Assembly: GCF_009707465.1 (NCBI RefSeq)
Contig: NZ_CP046120.1
Span: forward strand, 2,943,501 to 3,007,500
Source: Novosphingobium sp. Gsoil 351
GTDB lineage: Bacteria > Pseudomonadota > Alphaproteobacteria > Sphingomonadales > Sphingomonadaceae
DNA length: 64,000 nucleotides
Direction of reading: 5' to 3'
Part shown: in pieces, positions 34,117 to 42,892 of the stretch
How positions within the stretch are numbered: position 1 is the first letter of the stretch
Layout: the number at the start of each line of letters is the position of its first letter
Program-made: the position numbers and the translations under genes
The notes under the pieces: model-generated
The model's database searches: none
What the model was told of the DNA's origin: nothing
The model's input: the letters and a program-made list of their open reading frames with translations, nothing else

Positions 34117-34458
34117 TCACGCCAGATCGTCCAACCCAACCCCCAGCGCATCCGCCAGCTTGCGCAAGGTCGCGACCGAGCCCGACTTTGCGCCGCTTTC
34201 GATATTGGCGATCTGCACCCGGTTGACGCCGGACGTCGCCGCGAGCGCCGCCTGGGTCAGCCCGCGCAGTTCGCGCCAAACGCGCACTGGGCTCTCGCCG
34301 GCGATCAAACGCTTGGCAAACGCAGCCGGGACGAGTTCCTCGTCGCCGCGTGCGATCGCCGCCATCGCGCGGTCGTGTGCGCGCAGGTCGGCGAGGTTCG
34401 TGGCGGCGCCGAGCAGGGCCTGATATTCCGCCGCCGGGATGGTCACCATTTCACCCAT
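34117..34458 (-). CDS. XRE-type antitoxin/repressor
   Basis: A 113-residue protein: an N-terminal segment (MGEMVTIPAAEYQALL, Phd/RelB-like in look) and a C-terminal Cro/CI helix-turn-helix at about residues 60-113 (LRGLTQAALAATSGVNRVQI, NIESGAKSG). ATG 34458 has GAGGAG eight bases upstream; the ribosome site overlaps the stop of the toxin gene, so the two are coupled. It should neutralise the toxin and repress the operon through the dyads at 34725-34758. Confidence 0.78.
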   Translation of the reverse strand: MGEMVTIPAAEYQALLGAATNLADLRAHDRAMAAIARGDEELVPAAFAKRLIAGESPVRVWRELRGLTQAALAATSGVNRVQIANIESGAKSGSVATLRKLADALGVGLDDLA

Positions 34459-34468
34459 TGTTCGCTCC

Positions 34469-34717
34469 TCAATCGTAGACGCCGCCGCGCGGGCCGACTT
34501 GCAGCACGGCCAGCACCGCACCGTCGTTCATGATCACCCGCCAGTCGCCGACCCTCAGCCGGATGCCATCGCGCCCCTGAAGCGCGGTGACGTTGTTGGC
34601 CTGCGACGCCGGATCGGTCGCGTACGCCTCGATCTTGCCCACGATCCGCGCCGAGGTATTGGCGGGCATCCGCCGGAGCACCTTGATCGCCGCGCGGGTG
34701 TAGGTGATCGGCTTCAC
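34469..34717 (-). CDS. RelE/HigB-family toxin
   Basis: An 82-residue RelE/ParE superfamily protein, probably a ribosome-dependent mRNA endonuclease. KPITYTRAAIKVLRRMPANT at the start, then LQGRDGIRLRVGDWRVIMND, the RelE core with R-x-R-x-G-D-W-R. The toxin precedes the antitoxin by 10 bp, as in higBA loci. No Shine-Dalgarno sequence is seen, and a candidate promoter would start transcription almost at the ATG. Confidence 0.78.
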   Translation of the reverse strand: MKPITYTRAAIKVLRRMPANTSARIVGKIEAYATDPASQANNVTALQGRDGIRLRVGDWRVIMNDGAVLAVLQVGPRGGVYD

Positions 34718-34722
34718 GGCCT

Positions 34723-34758
34723 TGTGTAGCTGGAGGCTACAATGTAGTCAATGGCTAC
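34723..34758 (-). promoter_or_regulatory. Toxin-antitoxin promoter with operator dyads
   Basis: On the minus strand TTGACT (34746-34751) and TACACA (34723-34728) are 17 bp apart. Two dyads overlap them: TGTAGC-tggag-GCTACA (34725-34741, perfect) and GTAG-n7-CTAC (34744-34758). Both share the half-site GTAG/CTAC, as expected for a cooperative antitoxin operator. Transcription would begin at about 34716, next to the toxin ATG. Confidence 0.45.
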
Positions 34759-35232
34759 GTCGTGCACCCTCTGGCCTCCGTCGCCCCGGCGAAAAGCTGT
34801 TGGAATCAAATTGCGCGAGCAAGTTCCTTCCCAGAGGGGCAGGATGCTGGAGGTGGTTTAAGAGTCAGGTCCTTGCAATGTAGGAACTCGCCTGCTCGCA
34901 TCGGACGATGTTGTCACGACGTCCCTTGTCCTCGGCCTTTCCTGTCGATCGTCCCCAGCGCGCTGCGGTTGGCGCGCGCTGGGGTGGTCGGAGGGCTCGT
35001 ATCCAAAGGTCACACCCCGGCAGCGACGGACCACTCATCACGCGTCGCCCAAATGCTTGAAATCCATAGACCTTCACGCCCGCAGGCGTACCGAAAGTCA
35101 CAGAGATTCGCGCGCTGTTTCGTGGTCCACGGTTTCTCCCGATCGGCCCCCCGCGGTGGATCGAGCCGGGCTTGTCGGCGCCCAAGCCCAAATTGATTGC
35201 CCCTCCGCGCCCCGCATCCTACCTCTCGGCTT
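34759..35232. other. 474-bp gene-free stretch with a strong hairpin
   Basis: No convincing gene. A perfect 11-bp stem, CCCCAGCGCGC (34953-34963) with GCGCGCTGGGG (34974-34984) and a 10-nt loop, stands in the middle. GGCCTTT (34935-34941) could pair with AAAGGTC about 60 nt later, so a larger fold around the hairpin is possible. The minus strand is open for 108 codons (34865-35191) but has no recognisable protein features. It may hold the cysK promoter, a small RNA, or debris next to the toxin-antitoxin locus. Confidence 0.35.
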
Positions 35233-36255
35233 ATGACCGCACCCGCCGGAGCCCCGCCCTTGGCCCCCACCACGCTCGATCTCATCGGCAACACCCCGCT
35301 GGTTCGCCTCGCCGGGCCGAGCGCGGCGGCGGGGTGCGACATTTTTGGCAAGTGCGAGTTCGCCAACCCCGGGGCTTCGGTCAAGGATCGCGCGGCGTTG
35401 TGGATCGTGCGCGATGCCGAGGCGCGGGGAAGCTTGCGGCCGGGCGGGACGATCGTCGAGGGGACCGCGGGGAACACCGGCATCGGGCTGGCGCTGGTCG
35501 CCAACGCGCTCGGCTACAAGAGCGTGATCGTGATGCCCGAAACCCAATCGCGCGAGAAGATGGACACGCTGCGCGCGCTGGGCGCGGAACTGGTGCTGGT
35601 TCCCGCTGCGCCGTTCTCCAACCCCGGCCACTTCGTCCACACCTCTCGCCGGCTGGCCGAGGAGACGCCGGGTGCGGTGTGGGCCAACCAGTTCGACAAC
35701 GTCGCCAACCGCCGCGCCCACATCGAAAGCACCGCGCCCGAGATCTGGGAGCAGATGGAGCACCGGATCGACGGGTTCACCTGCTCGGTCGGCACCGGCG
35801 GGACGCTCGCCGGGGTCGGACTGGGGCTGAAAGCGTTCGACGAGAGCGTCACCATCGCGCTGACCGACCCGCACGGCGCGGCGCTCTATTCGTGGTATGC
35901 TGAAGGCGAGCTGCGCTCCGAAGGGACATCGGTGGCCGAGGGGATCGGGCAAGGGCGGGTCACCGCCAATCTCGAAGGCGCGCCGATCGACACGCAGTTC
36001 CGGATCTCGGATGAGGAAGGGCTCGAATGGGTCGCCCGGCTGCTTCAGGAAGAGGGGCTGTGCACCGGGCTTTCCACCGGGATCAACGTCGCCGGGGCGG
36101 TGGCGCTGGGGCGGCAGTTGGTGGCCCAGGGCAAGGCCGATGCGCGTGTGGCGACGATCCTGTGCGACACCGGCTTCCGCTACCTCTCGTCGCTCTACAA
36201 TGCCGAGTGGCTGGCGGCCAAGGGCCTGCCGGTGTTCCCTTGGCTGGCGCAATAG
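35233..36255 (+). CDS. cysK: Cysteine synthase A-like PLP enzyme
   Basis: A 340-residue fold type II PLP enzyme making cysteine from O-acetylserine and sulfide. LIGNTPLVRL, then CEFANPGASVKDRAALWIV with the PLP lysine, EGTAGNTGIGLALV with the substrate loop, GTGGTLAGVG for phosphate binding and TILCDTGFRYLSSLYN at the end. The chosen ATG 35233 gives MTAPAGAPPLAPTTLD. A small C-terminal extension is usual for the alphaproteobacterial form. Confidence 0.92.
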   Translation: MTAPAGAPPLAPTTLDLIGNTPLVRLAGPSAAAGCDIFGKCEFANPGASVKDRAALWIVRDAEARGSLRPGGTIVEGTAGNTGIGLALVANALGYKSVIVMPETQSREKMDTLRALGAELVLVPAAPFSNPGHFVHTSRRLAEETPGAVWANQFDNVANRRAHIESTAPEIWEQMEHRIDGFTCSVGTGGTLAGVGLGLKAFDESVTIALTDPHGAALYSWYAEGELRSEGTSVAEGIGQGRVTANLEGAPIDTQFRISDEEGLEWVARLLQEEGLCTGLSTGINVAGAVALGRQLVAQGKADARVATILCDTGFRYLSSLYNAEWLAAKGLPVFPWLAQ

Positions 36256-36261
36256 GCTAGA

Positions 36262-36633
36262 ATGCGCACGATGCCCCAGTTCGTGCCGACGACCTCGCCG
36301 CTTCCAGATCCGTCGCAAAAGGCGCTGCACTTCGTGCCGCCGACCGTGCGCGAGCGCCGCGCGCAGGCGGTCCACCGGCTGCAGGTGGGGCTGTTCGGGC
36401 TGGCCGGGATGCTGCTGCTGGTGGGCCTGGCCAACATCATCATGGACCGCGCGAAGATCAGCGACGATGCGACGGCGGCGTCGTCGGCCGCGGCGGTGAC
36501 CGCGGCCAAGGTTTCGCCCGAAGGCTCGGCCTCGCCCGCCAACGATCCGCTCGCGGACATCGGCGTGGTGCCGGACATGCCGGCGGCGGGTCCGTCCACC
36601 GGCGCGAGCGGCGCGGCGCGTCCGCCGGGCTGA
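36262..36633 (+). CDS. Single-pass membrane protein, unknown function
   Basis: A 123-residue protein. Residues about 42-62 (GLFGLAGMLLLVGLANIIM) form one transmembrane helix after a basic segment (RERRAQAVHRLQ). The periplasmic or cytoplasmic tail is rich in Ala, Pro and Ser and looks disordered. Not recognised beyond that. It lies 6 bp after cysK and 13 bp before the next membrane protein, so it is probably in an operon with them. Confidence 0.65.
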   Translation: MRTMPQFVPTTSPLPDPSQKALHFVPPTVRERRAQAVHRLQVGLFGLAGMLLLVGLANIIMDRAKISDDATAASSAAAVTAAKVSPEGSASPANDPLADIGVVPDMPAAGPSTGASGAARPPG

Positions 36634-36646
36634 CGTTCACAAGCAC

Positions 36647-37369
36647 TTGAAAAGGCTGGCGATTGGCGCGCTCGCCGTTCTGGCGCTCGCGGTTGGCGCG
36701 GCGTGGTACGGCAAGGACCGGACTCCGGGCGAGCCGCTGCCGCTGTTCACCAGCCTGCCGATCTACTGGTCCGAAACCCCCGACATCGCGACCGCGCTCG
36801 GCCGCGAGGAGCCGCCGCACTGGGCGCGCCAGGCGATCGAGGAAGCGCGTCCCTTGCGCCCGCTGGATACGCTCGACGCCGCGCATCTGCGCGGACGGCG
36901 CGACCTGCTGATGATCCAGCCGCGCCCGCTCAGCCCCGCCGAGAACGTCGCGCTCGATAGCTGGGTGGGCGAGGGCGGGCACCTGCTGCTGTTCGCCGAT
37001 CCGGCGCTGACCGGGCCCAGCGCCTTCGCGCTGGGCGACCGCCGCCGCCCGCAGGACACCGTGCTGCTCTCGCCGATCCTCGCCCGCTGGGGGCTGCGGC
37101 TAGAGTTCGACGCCGGGCAGGCCTCGGGCGAGCATGTCGCTGAAATCGGCCAGGCAAGGCTGGCGGTGAACCTGCCGGGCCGCTTCGCCGCCCAGTCCGG
37201 CGGGAGAGCGGACGGGACCTGCCGGATCGAAGCCGGAGGACTGGCCGCCGGGTGCCGGATCGGCAAGGGCACGGTTCTGGCCATCGCCGACGCCGCGCTG
37301 TTCGAACCAGCCGACGACGCGACGCCTCGCGAGACCGCCCTCGCAGTCTTGCTCGAGCGCGCGTTCTAG
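36647..37369 (+). CDS. DUF4350/GldG-like membrane-anchored protein
   Basis: A 240-residue protein with an N-terminal signal anchor (LAIGALAVLALAVGAAW). The body resembles the DUF4350/GldG-like class of substrate-free GATase folds: PLFTSLPIYWSE, RDLLMIQPRPLSPAENVALD, SWVGEGGHLLLFADPAL and GTVLAIADAALFE. No catalytic residues can be claimed. The start is TTG 36647 without a visible ribosome site, so it is insecure. Sits upstream of the dcw cluster but is separated from it by about 330 bp. Confidence 0.6.
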   Translation: MKRLAIGALAVLALAVGAAWYGKDRTPGEPLPLFTSLPIYWSETPDIATALGREEPPHWARQAIEEARPLRPLDTLDAAHLRGRRDLLMIQPRPLSPAENVALDSWVGEGGHLLLFADPALTGPSAFALGDRRRPQDTVLLSPILARWGLRLEFDAGQASGEHVAEIGQARLAVNLPGRFAAQSGGRADGTCRIEAGGLAAGCRIGKGTVLAIADAALFEPADDATPRETALAVLLERAF

Positions 37370-37701
37370 CCCCGCGCATTTCGGGGAAATCGCGGGACGA
37401 AGGCCAGCACTTGCCTCGGTCCCGCTGAGTCGCGCTGTAAACCGTTGATTTCTTGTGAGAACAAAGCAAGAATAGCAAGCTTGCAAGCAAGATCGCGACC
37501 GAACGGCCTGCATATTTATCAACAGTTTACCGTGTTATCCCGCAATTTCCCGCATTTTTCCCTTTCCGCCCCGCCCGGGTAGGGTTAAGGAATTCTTCCA
37601 TCGGAACGACCCGAGCAGCACCCGGCGGGGTGATCCGGCAGCGCATGCGCGTTGCCGGGGGAGGAAGGTCGTTACGCATCGGGGGCGGGGTAATCGGGCG
37701 C
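37370..37701 (+). promoter_or_regulatory. Upstream region of the dcw cluster with putative MraZ boxes
   Basis: This 332-bp gap is the main promoter area of the division/cell-wall cluster. TCCCGCAATT at 37538 and TCCCGCATTT at 37548 are 10-bp-spaced direct repeats and a third TCCC follows at 37559. On the other strand they read as GGGA repeats, like the TGGGA MraZ boxes of other bacteria. TTGATT (37445-37450) and AAGAAT (37468-37473) with a 17-bp spacer are a weak sigma-70 candidate, followed by the palindrome GCAAGCTTGC (37476-37485). Confidence 0.4.
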
Positions 37702-38196
37702 GTGACGGACAGGCCGTACAGTTTCCACGGTGTCGGGTTCTCGTCGCGCGGCGAGAAAGGCCGCTTCGTTCTGCCGCCCACCTTCCGCAAGGCGGTCAAG
37801 GAAGCTTCCGGCAACGCACGCATCCTGTGCCTCAACAAGCACGACCGCTGGCCCTGCCTGACCGGCTTCGGCACGTCGCGCCGTGACTTCATCCCCGACC
37901 AGGTCGATAAGGAGGAAGCCGCCGCGGTGGCCCGCGGCGCCGAATTCGACCGCGACCTGCGCTTCGGCCAGCTCAGCGGGTTCATCGACGTTCCGTTCGA
38001 CGAATCCGGGAGGTTCGTGTTCCCCGACTACCTTGCCACGCTCGCCGGGCTGGATGGCGCTGCGTTCTACAACGGCAACGGACCGTTCTTCACGATCTGG
38101 AACCCAGCCGCGCTGGCCAAGATGGGTGCGGGCTTCGAGGCGATGCAGGCGGCGTGCAACGCGCTCGCCGATGAAGCCAGGGGCAAGCGGGCATGA
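37702..38196 (+). CDS. mraZ: Transcriptional regulator MraZ
   Basis: A 164-residue protein with two AbrB-like SpoVT/MraZ domains; it represses the dcw cluster. Domain 1: [20 protein letters not shown] with [10 protein letters not shown]. Domain 2: [20 protein letters not shown] with [14 protein letters not shown]. The start is GTG 37702 ([14 protein letters not shown]); the frame is open upstream but without conservation. Its TGA overlaps the rsmH ATG. Longer than the E. coli protein by a short C-terminal tail, as usual in sphingomonads. Confidence 0.9.
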   Translation: MTDRPYSFHGVGFSSRGEKGRFVLPPTFRKAVKEASGNARILCLNKHDRWPCLTGFGTSRRDFIPDQVDKEEAAAVARGAEFDRDLRFGQLSGFIDVPFDESGRFVFPDYLATLAGLDGAAFYNGNGPFFTIWNPAALAKMGAGFEAMQAACNALADEARGKRA

Positions 38197-39140
38197 CCGC
38201 GGCGCCGCACATCCCGGTCCTGCTCGACGAAGTCGTCGCCGCGCTGAACCCGCGGTCGGGGGACGTTCTGGTCGACGCCACCTTCGGCGCGGGCGGCTAT
38301 ACTCGCCGCCTGCTCGACGCCGGGGCCACGGTCCACGCCTTCGACCGCGATCCCGATGCGATCGCAGCCGGGCAAGGTTGGTCCGAAACCGCCGAGCAGC
38401 CGCCGCGGCTGGTGCTCCATCCCCGGCGCTTTTCCGAACTGGCGCAGGGCCTGGCCGAAGCCGGCGTCGCGCAAGTTCACGGGGTGGTCTTCGACATCGG
38501 GGTCAGCTCGATGCAGCTCGACCAGGCGGCGCGCGGGTTTGCGTTCTCCAGCGACGGCCCGCTCGACATGCGGATGAGCCAGTCCGGCCCGAGCGCGGCG
38601 GATTTCCTCAACGAGGCCGATGAGAGCGACATCGCCGACGTGCTTTATCGCTATGCCGAAGAGCGCCAGTCGCGCCGCGTCGCCCGCGCCATCGTCGCCG
38701 CGCGGCCGCTGGCGACCACCGGTGAGCTCGCCCGCGTCGTCCGCAAGGCGCTCGGCTATCACGCGGGGGCGCCGAAGGACCCGGCGACGCGCAGCTTCCA
38801 GGCGATCCGCATCCATGTGAACGGCGAACTCGACGAGCTGGTCACGGGCCTCGCCGCGGGTGAGCGGGTGCTGGCGCCCGGTGGCCGCCTCGCGGTGGTC
38901 GCGTTCCACAGTCTAGAGGACCGCATCGTCAAGCAGTTCCTGCGCGAGGCGAGTGGGGCGCAGGGCGGTGGTTCGCGTCACCTGCCGCAAGTCGCCCCCG
39001 CCGCTGCGCCGACGTTCACCCAGGTCAGCCGCGCGATCCGGCCTGGCGCCGCCGAGGAAGCCCGCAACCCGCGCGCCCGCTCGGCCACCCTGCGCCACGC
39101 CACCCGCACCGAAGCGCCCGCGCGGAGCCTTGCGGCATGA
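38193..39140 (+). CDS. rsmH: 16S rRNA (cytosine-1402-N4)-methyltransferase
   Basis: A 315-residue SAM-dependent methyltransferase (MraW). [40 protein letters not shown] for SAM binding, and [20 protein letters not shown], the family signature, are all present. The C-terminus keeps [20 protein letters not shown]. Coupled by ATGA overlaps to mraZ upstream and ftsL downstream. Length is normal. Confidence 0.96.
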   Translation: MTAAPHIPVLLDEVVAALNPRSGDVLVDATFGAGGYTRRLLDAGATVHAFDRDPDAIAAGQGWSETAEQPPRLVLHPRRFSELAQGLAEAGVAQVHGVVFDIGVSSMQLDQAARGFAFSSDGPLDMRMSQSGPSAADFLNEADESDIADVLYRYAEERQSRRVARAIVAARPLATTGELARVVRKALGYHAGAPKDPATRSFQAIRIHVNGELDELVTGLAAGERVLAPGGRLAVVAFHSLEDRIVKQFLREASGAQGGGSRHLPQVAPAAAPTFTQVSRAIRPGAAEEARNPRARSATLRHATRTEAPARSLAA

Positions 39141-39697
39141 TCGCCTCGCGCACGTCGCTGCGGCGGATCGGCTGGGCGGCGCTTCTCGCGGTGTGCTGCG
39201 CGCTGCTGTTCGCGCTGTCGCTGCGGGTCAATGCGCTCAAAAGCGAAGTCCGCCGCGCCGAGAACCGGATCGTCGCGCTGCGGACCGAGACGATGTACCT
39301 CGAGACCGAGTACGAGACGCGCTCCAACCAGCAGCAGTTGTCTGCATGGAACGCGGTCGATTTCGGCTACGTGGCGCCCAATGCCGGGCAGTACATGGAG
39401 AATGTCCGCCAATTGGCCGCGCTGGGCAAGGCCGCCGCGCCGGACGCGCCCGCGCCGATCCGTGTCGCCAGCGCTCCGACCGAGGCCCCCGGGGTCATGC
39501 CCGCGATGGTCTCGCCGCTGACGGGCAAGCCGCTTGGTGCCGAAGACGAAGCCGAGGACGCCGCCCCGGTCGATCACGACACCGCGGCCGCCGCGCTCGA
39601 CGATCGCCTGGGCAAAGTCGAGCACGACCGACCGGCCACGCCCGGCAGGTCGACGAAAGCCGAGAAAAAGCCGTCCAGCGAAGGCGTCAGGCCATGA
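39137..39697 (+). CDS. ftsL: Cell division protein FtsL, long form
   Basis: A 186-residue bitopic division protein. Membrane helix at about residues 14-33 ([20 protein letters not shown]), then a coiled-coil leucine-zipper segment ([20 protein letters not shown] and onward) for the FtsB/FtsQ interaction. Unlike the 100-120-residue standard, it has about 75 extra residues, rich in Ala, Pro and charged residues ([20 protein letters not shown]). Position and overlaps with rsmH and ftsI support the identity more than sequence does. Confidence 0.82.
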   Translation: MIASRTSLRRIGWAALLAVCCALLFALSLRVNALKSEVRRAENRIVALRTETMYLETEYETRSNQQQLSAWNAVDFGYVAPNAGQYMENVRQLAALGKAAAPDAPAPIRVASAPTEAPGVMPAMVSPLTGKPLGAEDEAEDAAPVDHDTAAAALDDRLGKVEHDRPATPGRSTKAEKKPSSEGVRP

Positions 39698-41424
39698 ACG
39701 CGCTGACCTATTCCACCGCGCTCGCCAGCGGCCGGGTCCAGCTCGCCAACGTGCGCCAACGCTCGCTGCTCGTCGCGCAAGTCCGCTTGCTGGTGGTGCT
39801 GCTGCTGTTCGCGTTGGCCGCGGTTGCCTGCGTCATGCGCATCGTGATGCTCGGCGTGGTCGAGCCCGCGCCGCGTTCGTCGTCGCTGTATGAGGCGCTG
39901 TTGCCCAGCCGCGGCGAGATCGTCGACCGCAACGGCGTGGCGCTTGCCCGCGCGTTTCCGGCCTATGCGCTGTGGTATAACCCGCAGGCGCTCGGCAGTG
40001 GCACGCCCTTGGTCAAATCGCCCGGGGAGGTCGCGCACGCCCTCGCGCTGGTCTTTCCCGATGCCGACGAGGCCGACCTGTTGCGGCGTTTGAAGGCGGG
40101 CAAACCCGGATATCTCCACCGCCGCGTCCTGCCCGAACAGGCCAATCGCATCCACGCGCTGGGCGAGCCCGCGCTCGAATTTCCGCGCGAGCCCGATCGG
40201 TTCTATCCGCAAGGCAGCCTCGCCGCGCACGTCCTTGGCTTCGTCGCCGCCGATGGTCACGGCCGGGTGGGGATGGAACAGGTGTTCGACAAGCAGCTCA
40301 CCGATCCGGCGCTGCGCGCCCGGCCGGAGATGCTCTCGCTCGACATGCGGGTGCAAGGCGCGCTCGAGGATGAACTGAGCCGGGGCATGCTCGAAACCGA
40401 CGCGATCGGCGCCGCCGGGGTCGTGCTCGATGTCGATAGCGGAGAAATCCTCGCGCTCGCCTCGCTGCCCTCGTTCAACCCCAACCGGCCGGATCAGGCG
40501 GTCAACCGGCTGGTGTTCAACAAGGTCACCAACCAGGTGTACGAGCTTGGCTCGACCTTCAAACCCATCACCGTCGCCGCGGCGATCGATGCCGGGACGA
40601 TCACCAACCTGGCCAAGCGCTATTCGGCTGCGCCGATCCAGATCGATGGGTTCACGATCAAGGACAGCCACAACATGGGGGCGAGCCTGAATGCCCCCGA
40701 GGCACTGATCCATTCGTCCAACATCGTCACCGCCCACATCGCCGACGAGCTCGGCGCCGACCGGCTCAAGGCGACGATGATCGCGCTGGGGATGAACGAG
40801 CGGCCTTACCTGGAGCTGCCGGGCCGGGGCTTTCCCCTGTTCCCCCGCGATCCGAAGTGGGCGCGAATCACCAACATGACGGTCAGCTATGGGCATGGTA
40901 TCGCGGTCACTCCGCTGCACCTCGCCTCGGCCTATGCGGCGCTGGTCAACGGCGGGATCTGGCGCCCCGCGACGCTTCAGATGCTCGAGCCAGGCCAGGC
41001 TCCGCGCGGGCGCCGCGTGTTCAAGGCCTCGACCAGCGCGCGGATGCGTCAGTTGCTGCGGATGATCGCGGTCTACGGCACTGGTCGCAAGGCCAACGCA
41101 GCGGGTTTCCGGGTCGGCGGCAAGACCGGCTCGGCGGAAAAGCCCGGCGCCAACGGCGGCGCGTACAAGAAGAACGCGGTGGTCGCGACCTTCGCCGCCG
41201 CGTTTCCGATGGACCGCCCGCGTTACGTGATTATCGCCATGCTCGATGAGCCCAAGGGCACCGCAGCCGCGTCGGGCCAGCGGACCGCGGCGTGGAACGC
41301 GGCGCCGGTGGTCGGGCGGGTCGTGCCCCGGATCGGCCCGCTGCTCGGCGTCGTGCCCGACGACAGCCGCGACATCGACCTGACCGACCTCGCCCCGCTT
41401 ATCCCCCACGGGGGCGGCGAGTGA
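39694..41424 (+). CDS. ftsI: Peptidoglycan D,D-transpeptidase FtsI (PBP3)
   Basis: A 576-residue septal class B penicillin-binding protein. Cytoplasmic tail, a membrane helix at about 30-50 (LLVVLLLFALAAVACVM), the PBP dimer domain with RGEIVDRNG and the transpeptidase domain. Catalytic motifs: S-T-F-K in ELGSTFKPIT, S-S-N in IHSSNIVT, and K-T-G in GGKTGSAEKPG. Overlaps ftsL by ATGA and murE by GTGA. Partner of FtsW and of FtsQLB. Confidence 0.96.
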   Translation: MNALTYSTALASGRVQLANVRQRSLLVAQVRLLVVLLLFALAAVACVMRIVMLGVVEPAPRSSSLYEALLPSRGEIVDRNGVALARAFPAYALWYNPQALGSGTPLVKSPGEVAHALALVFPDADEADLLRRLKAGKPGYLHRRVLPEQANRIHALGEPALEFPREPDRFYPQGSLAAHVLGFVAADGHGRVGMEQVFDKQLTDPALRARPEMLSLDMRVQGALEDELSRGMLETDAIGAAGVVLDVDSGEILALASLPSFNPNRPDQAVNRLVFNKVTNQVYELGSTFKPITVAAAIDAGTITNLAKRYSAAPIQIDGFTIKDSHNMGASLNAPEALIHSSNIVTAHIADELGADRLKATMIALGMNERPYLELPGRGFPLFPRDPKWARITNMTVSYGHGIAVTPLHLASAYAALVNGGIWRPATLQMLEPGQAPRGRRVFKASTSARMRQLLRMIAVYGTGRKANAAGFRVGGKTGSAEKPGANGGAYKKNAVVATFAAAFPMDRPRYVIIAMLDEPKGTAAASGQRTAAWNAAPVVGRVVPRIGPLLGVVPDDSRDIDLTDLAPLIPHGGGE

Positions 41425-42887
41425 CGCTCGCGCGGCTTGCCGCCGAAGCGGGGATCCAGCTCGACGGCGACGGCGCGCAGACGGTTACCGGGTTCGCGAT
41501 CGATCACCGCAAGGTCGCGCCCGGAACGGTGTTCGGCGCGTTCCAGGGCGCGGTCGTCAATGGCGAGGACTACATCGACGCCGCGGTTGCAGGGGGGGCC
41601 GTGGCCGTGGTCGCACGTCCCGAAGCGGTCGTGCGCGGCGCGGTCCACATCGCCGACCGCAAACCCCGCCGCGCCTTCGCCCGGCTCGCCGCGCAGTTCT
41701 TCGTGCCGGTGCCCGATACCATCGTCGCGGTGACCGGGACCAACGGCAAGACCTCGACGGTCGAGATGACCCGCCAGTTGTGGCGGATGGCCGGCGAACG
41801 CGCAGCCTCGATCGGCACGCTTGGCGTGACCACGCCCGACGAGAGCGTCTCCACCGGGCTGACCACGCCTGACATCGTCACCTTCCTCGCCAACCTCTCG
41901 GGCCTGGCGCGCGAGGGCGTGACCCATGTCGCGTTCGAGGCGTCGAGCCACGGCCTCTCCCAGTACCGCAACGAGGGCGTGGCGGTGAAGGCGGGGGCGT
42001 TCACCAACCTCAGCCGCGATCATCTCGATTACCACGCGACGATGGACGACTATTTCGCGGCCAAGATGCGGCTGTTCCACGAGGTGGTGGAGGATGGCGG
42101 GCGCGCGGTGATCTGGGCCGACGACGGCTGGTCCGCCAAGGCTTGTGAGCACGCTGCAAAGAGGGGTCTTGGCGTGTTCACGGTGGGCGAGCGGGGCGAT
42201 GGCATTCGCCTCCTCGCCCGCCATCCCGGCCAGCTTGGCCAGGTGCTGGAGATCGAGCACGCGGGTGAGCTCCGCACGGTCAAGCTGCCGCTGATCGGGG
42301 ACTACCAGGCGGCCAACGCGTTGGTCGCGGCGGGGCTGGTGCTGGCCACGGGCGGCGATCCGGCGGCGACCTTCGACGCGCTGGCCCGGCTCCAGCCGGT
42401 GCGCGGACGGCTGGAACGCGCGGCGATCAGCCGGGCGGGCGCGCCGGTCTATGTCGATTACGCGCACACCCCCGACGCGCTGGAAGCCGCGATTGCCGCG
42501 CTGCGCCCCCATGTGACCGGGAGGCTGATCACCGTGTTCGGCGCCGGCGGGGATCGCGATGCGGGCAAGCGGCCTCAGATGGGCGTAGTCGCGGCGCGCG
42601 CCTCGGACGAGGTCATCGTCACCGACGACAATCCGCGCGGCGAAGACCCCGCCGCGATCCGTCGCGCAATTCTGGATGCGGCACCGGGAGCCACCGAAAT
42701 CGGGGACCGGCGTTCCGCCATCGCCGAGGCCATCCGCCGGGCCGGGGCCAACGACATCGTCCTGATCGCGGGCAAGGGCCACGAGCAGGGCCAGATCGTT
42801 GGCGCGGGCGAGGCCATGCGCATCCTGCCGTTCGACGACGTAACCGTGGCGCGCGAGTGCGCCGTACCCCCACCTTCCGGAGTTTGA
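41421..42887 (+). CDS. murE: UDP-MurNAc-L-Ala-D-Glu--2,6-diaminopimelate ligase
   Basis: A 488-residue ATP-dependent ligase adding meso-DAP to the peptidoglycan precursor. The P-loop is VTGTNGKTSTVEMTRQL, carbamylated lysine region HVAFEASSHGLSQYR, and the DAP-selecting motif DNPR is present (TDDNPRGEDP), so the wall peptide contains diaminopimelate. The start is GTG 41421, in overlap with the ftsI stop. Length is normal. murF begins 5 bp downstream. Confidence 0.96.
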   Translation: MTLARLAAEAGIQLDGDGAQTVTGFAIDHRKVAPGTVFGAFQGAVVNGEDYIDAAVAGGAVAVVARPEAVVRGAVHIADRKPRRAFARLAAQFFVPVPDTIVAVTGTNGKTSTVEMTRQLWRMAGERAASIGTLGVTTPDESVSTGLTTPDIVTFLANLSGLAREGVTHVAFEASSHGLSQYRNEGVAVKAGAFTNLSRDHLDYHATMDDYFAAKMRLFHEVVEDGGRAVIWADDGWSAKACEHAAKRGLGVFTVGERGDGIRLLARHPGQLGQVLEIEHAGELRTVKLPLIGDYQAANALVAAGLVLATGGDPAATFDALARLQPVRGRLERAAISRAGAPVYVDYAHTPDALEAAIAALRPHVTGRLITVFGAGGDRDAGKRPQMGVVAARASDEVIVTDDNPRGEDPAAIRRAILDAAPGATEIGDRRSAIAEAIRRAGANDIVLIAGKGHEQGQIVGAGEAMRILPFDDVTVARECAVPPPSGV

Positions 42888-42892
42888 TCCCC

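Noticed and set aside
34865-35191. A 108-codon minus-strand frame between the TA locus and cysK as a gene
   Set aside because: No ribosome site, no recognisable domain, and composition rich in Arg, Pro and Gly as in shadow frames. The strong hairpin inside it fits a non-coding role better.
34759-35232. tmRNA, SRP RNA or RNase P RNA in the gene-free interval
   Set aside because: I looked for a tag-peptide frame ending in Ala-Ala-stop, the GGAAGGAAGC-type SRP loop and the GAGGAAAGTCC block of RNase P. None is present on either strand.
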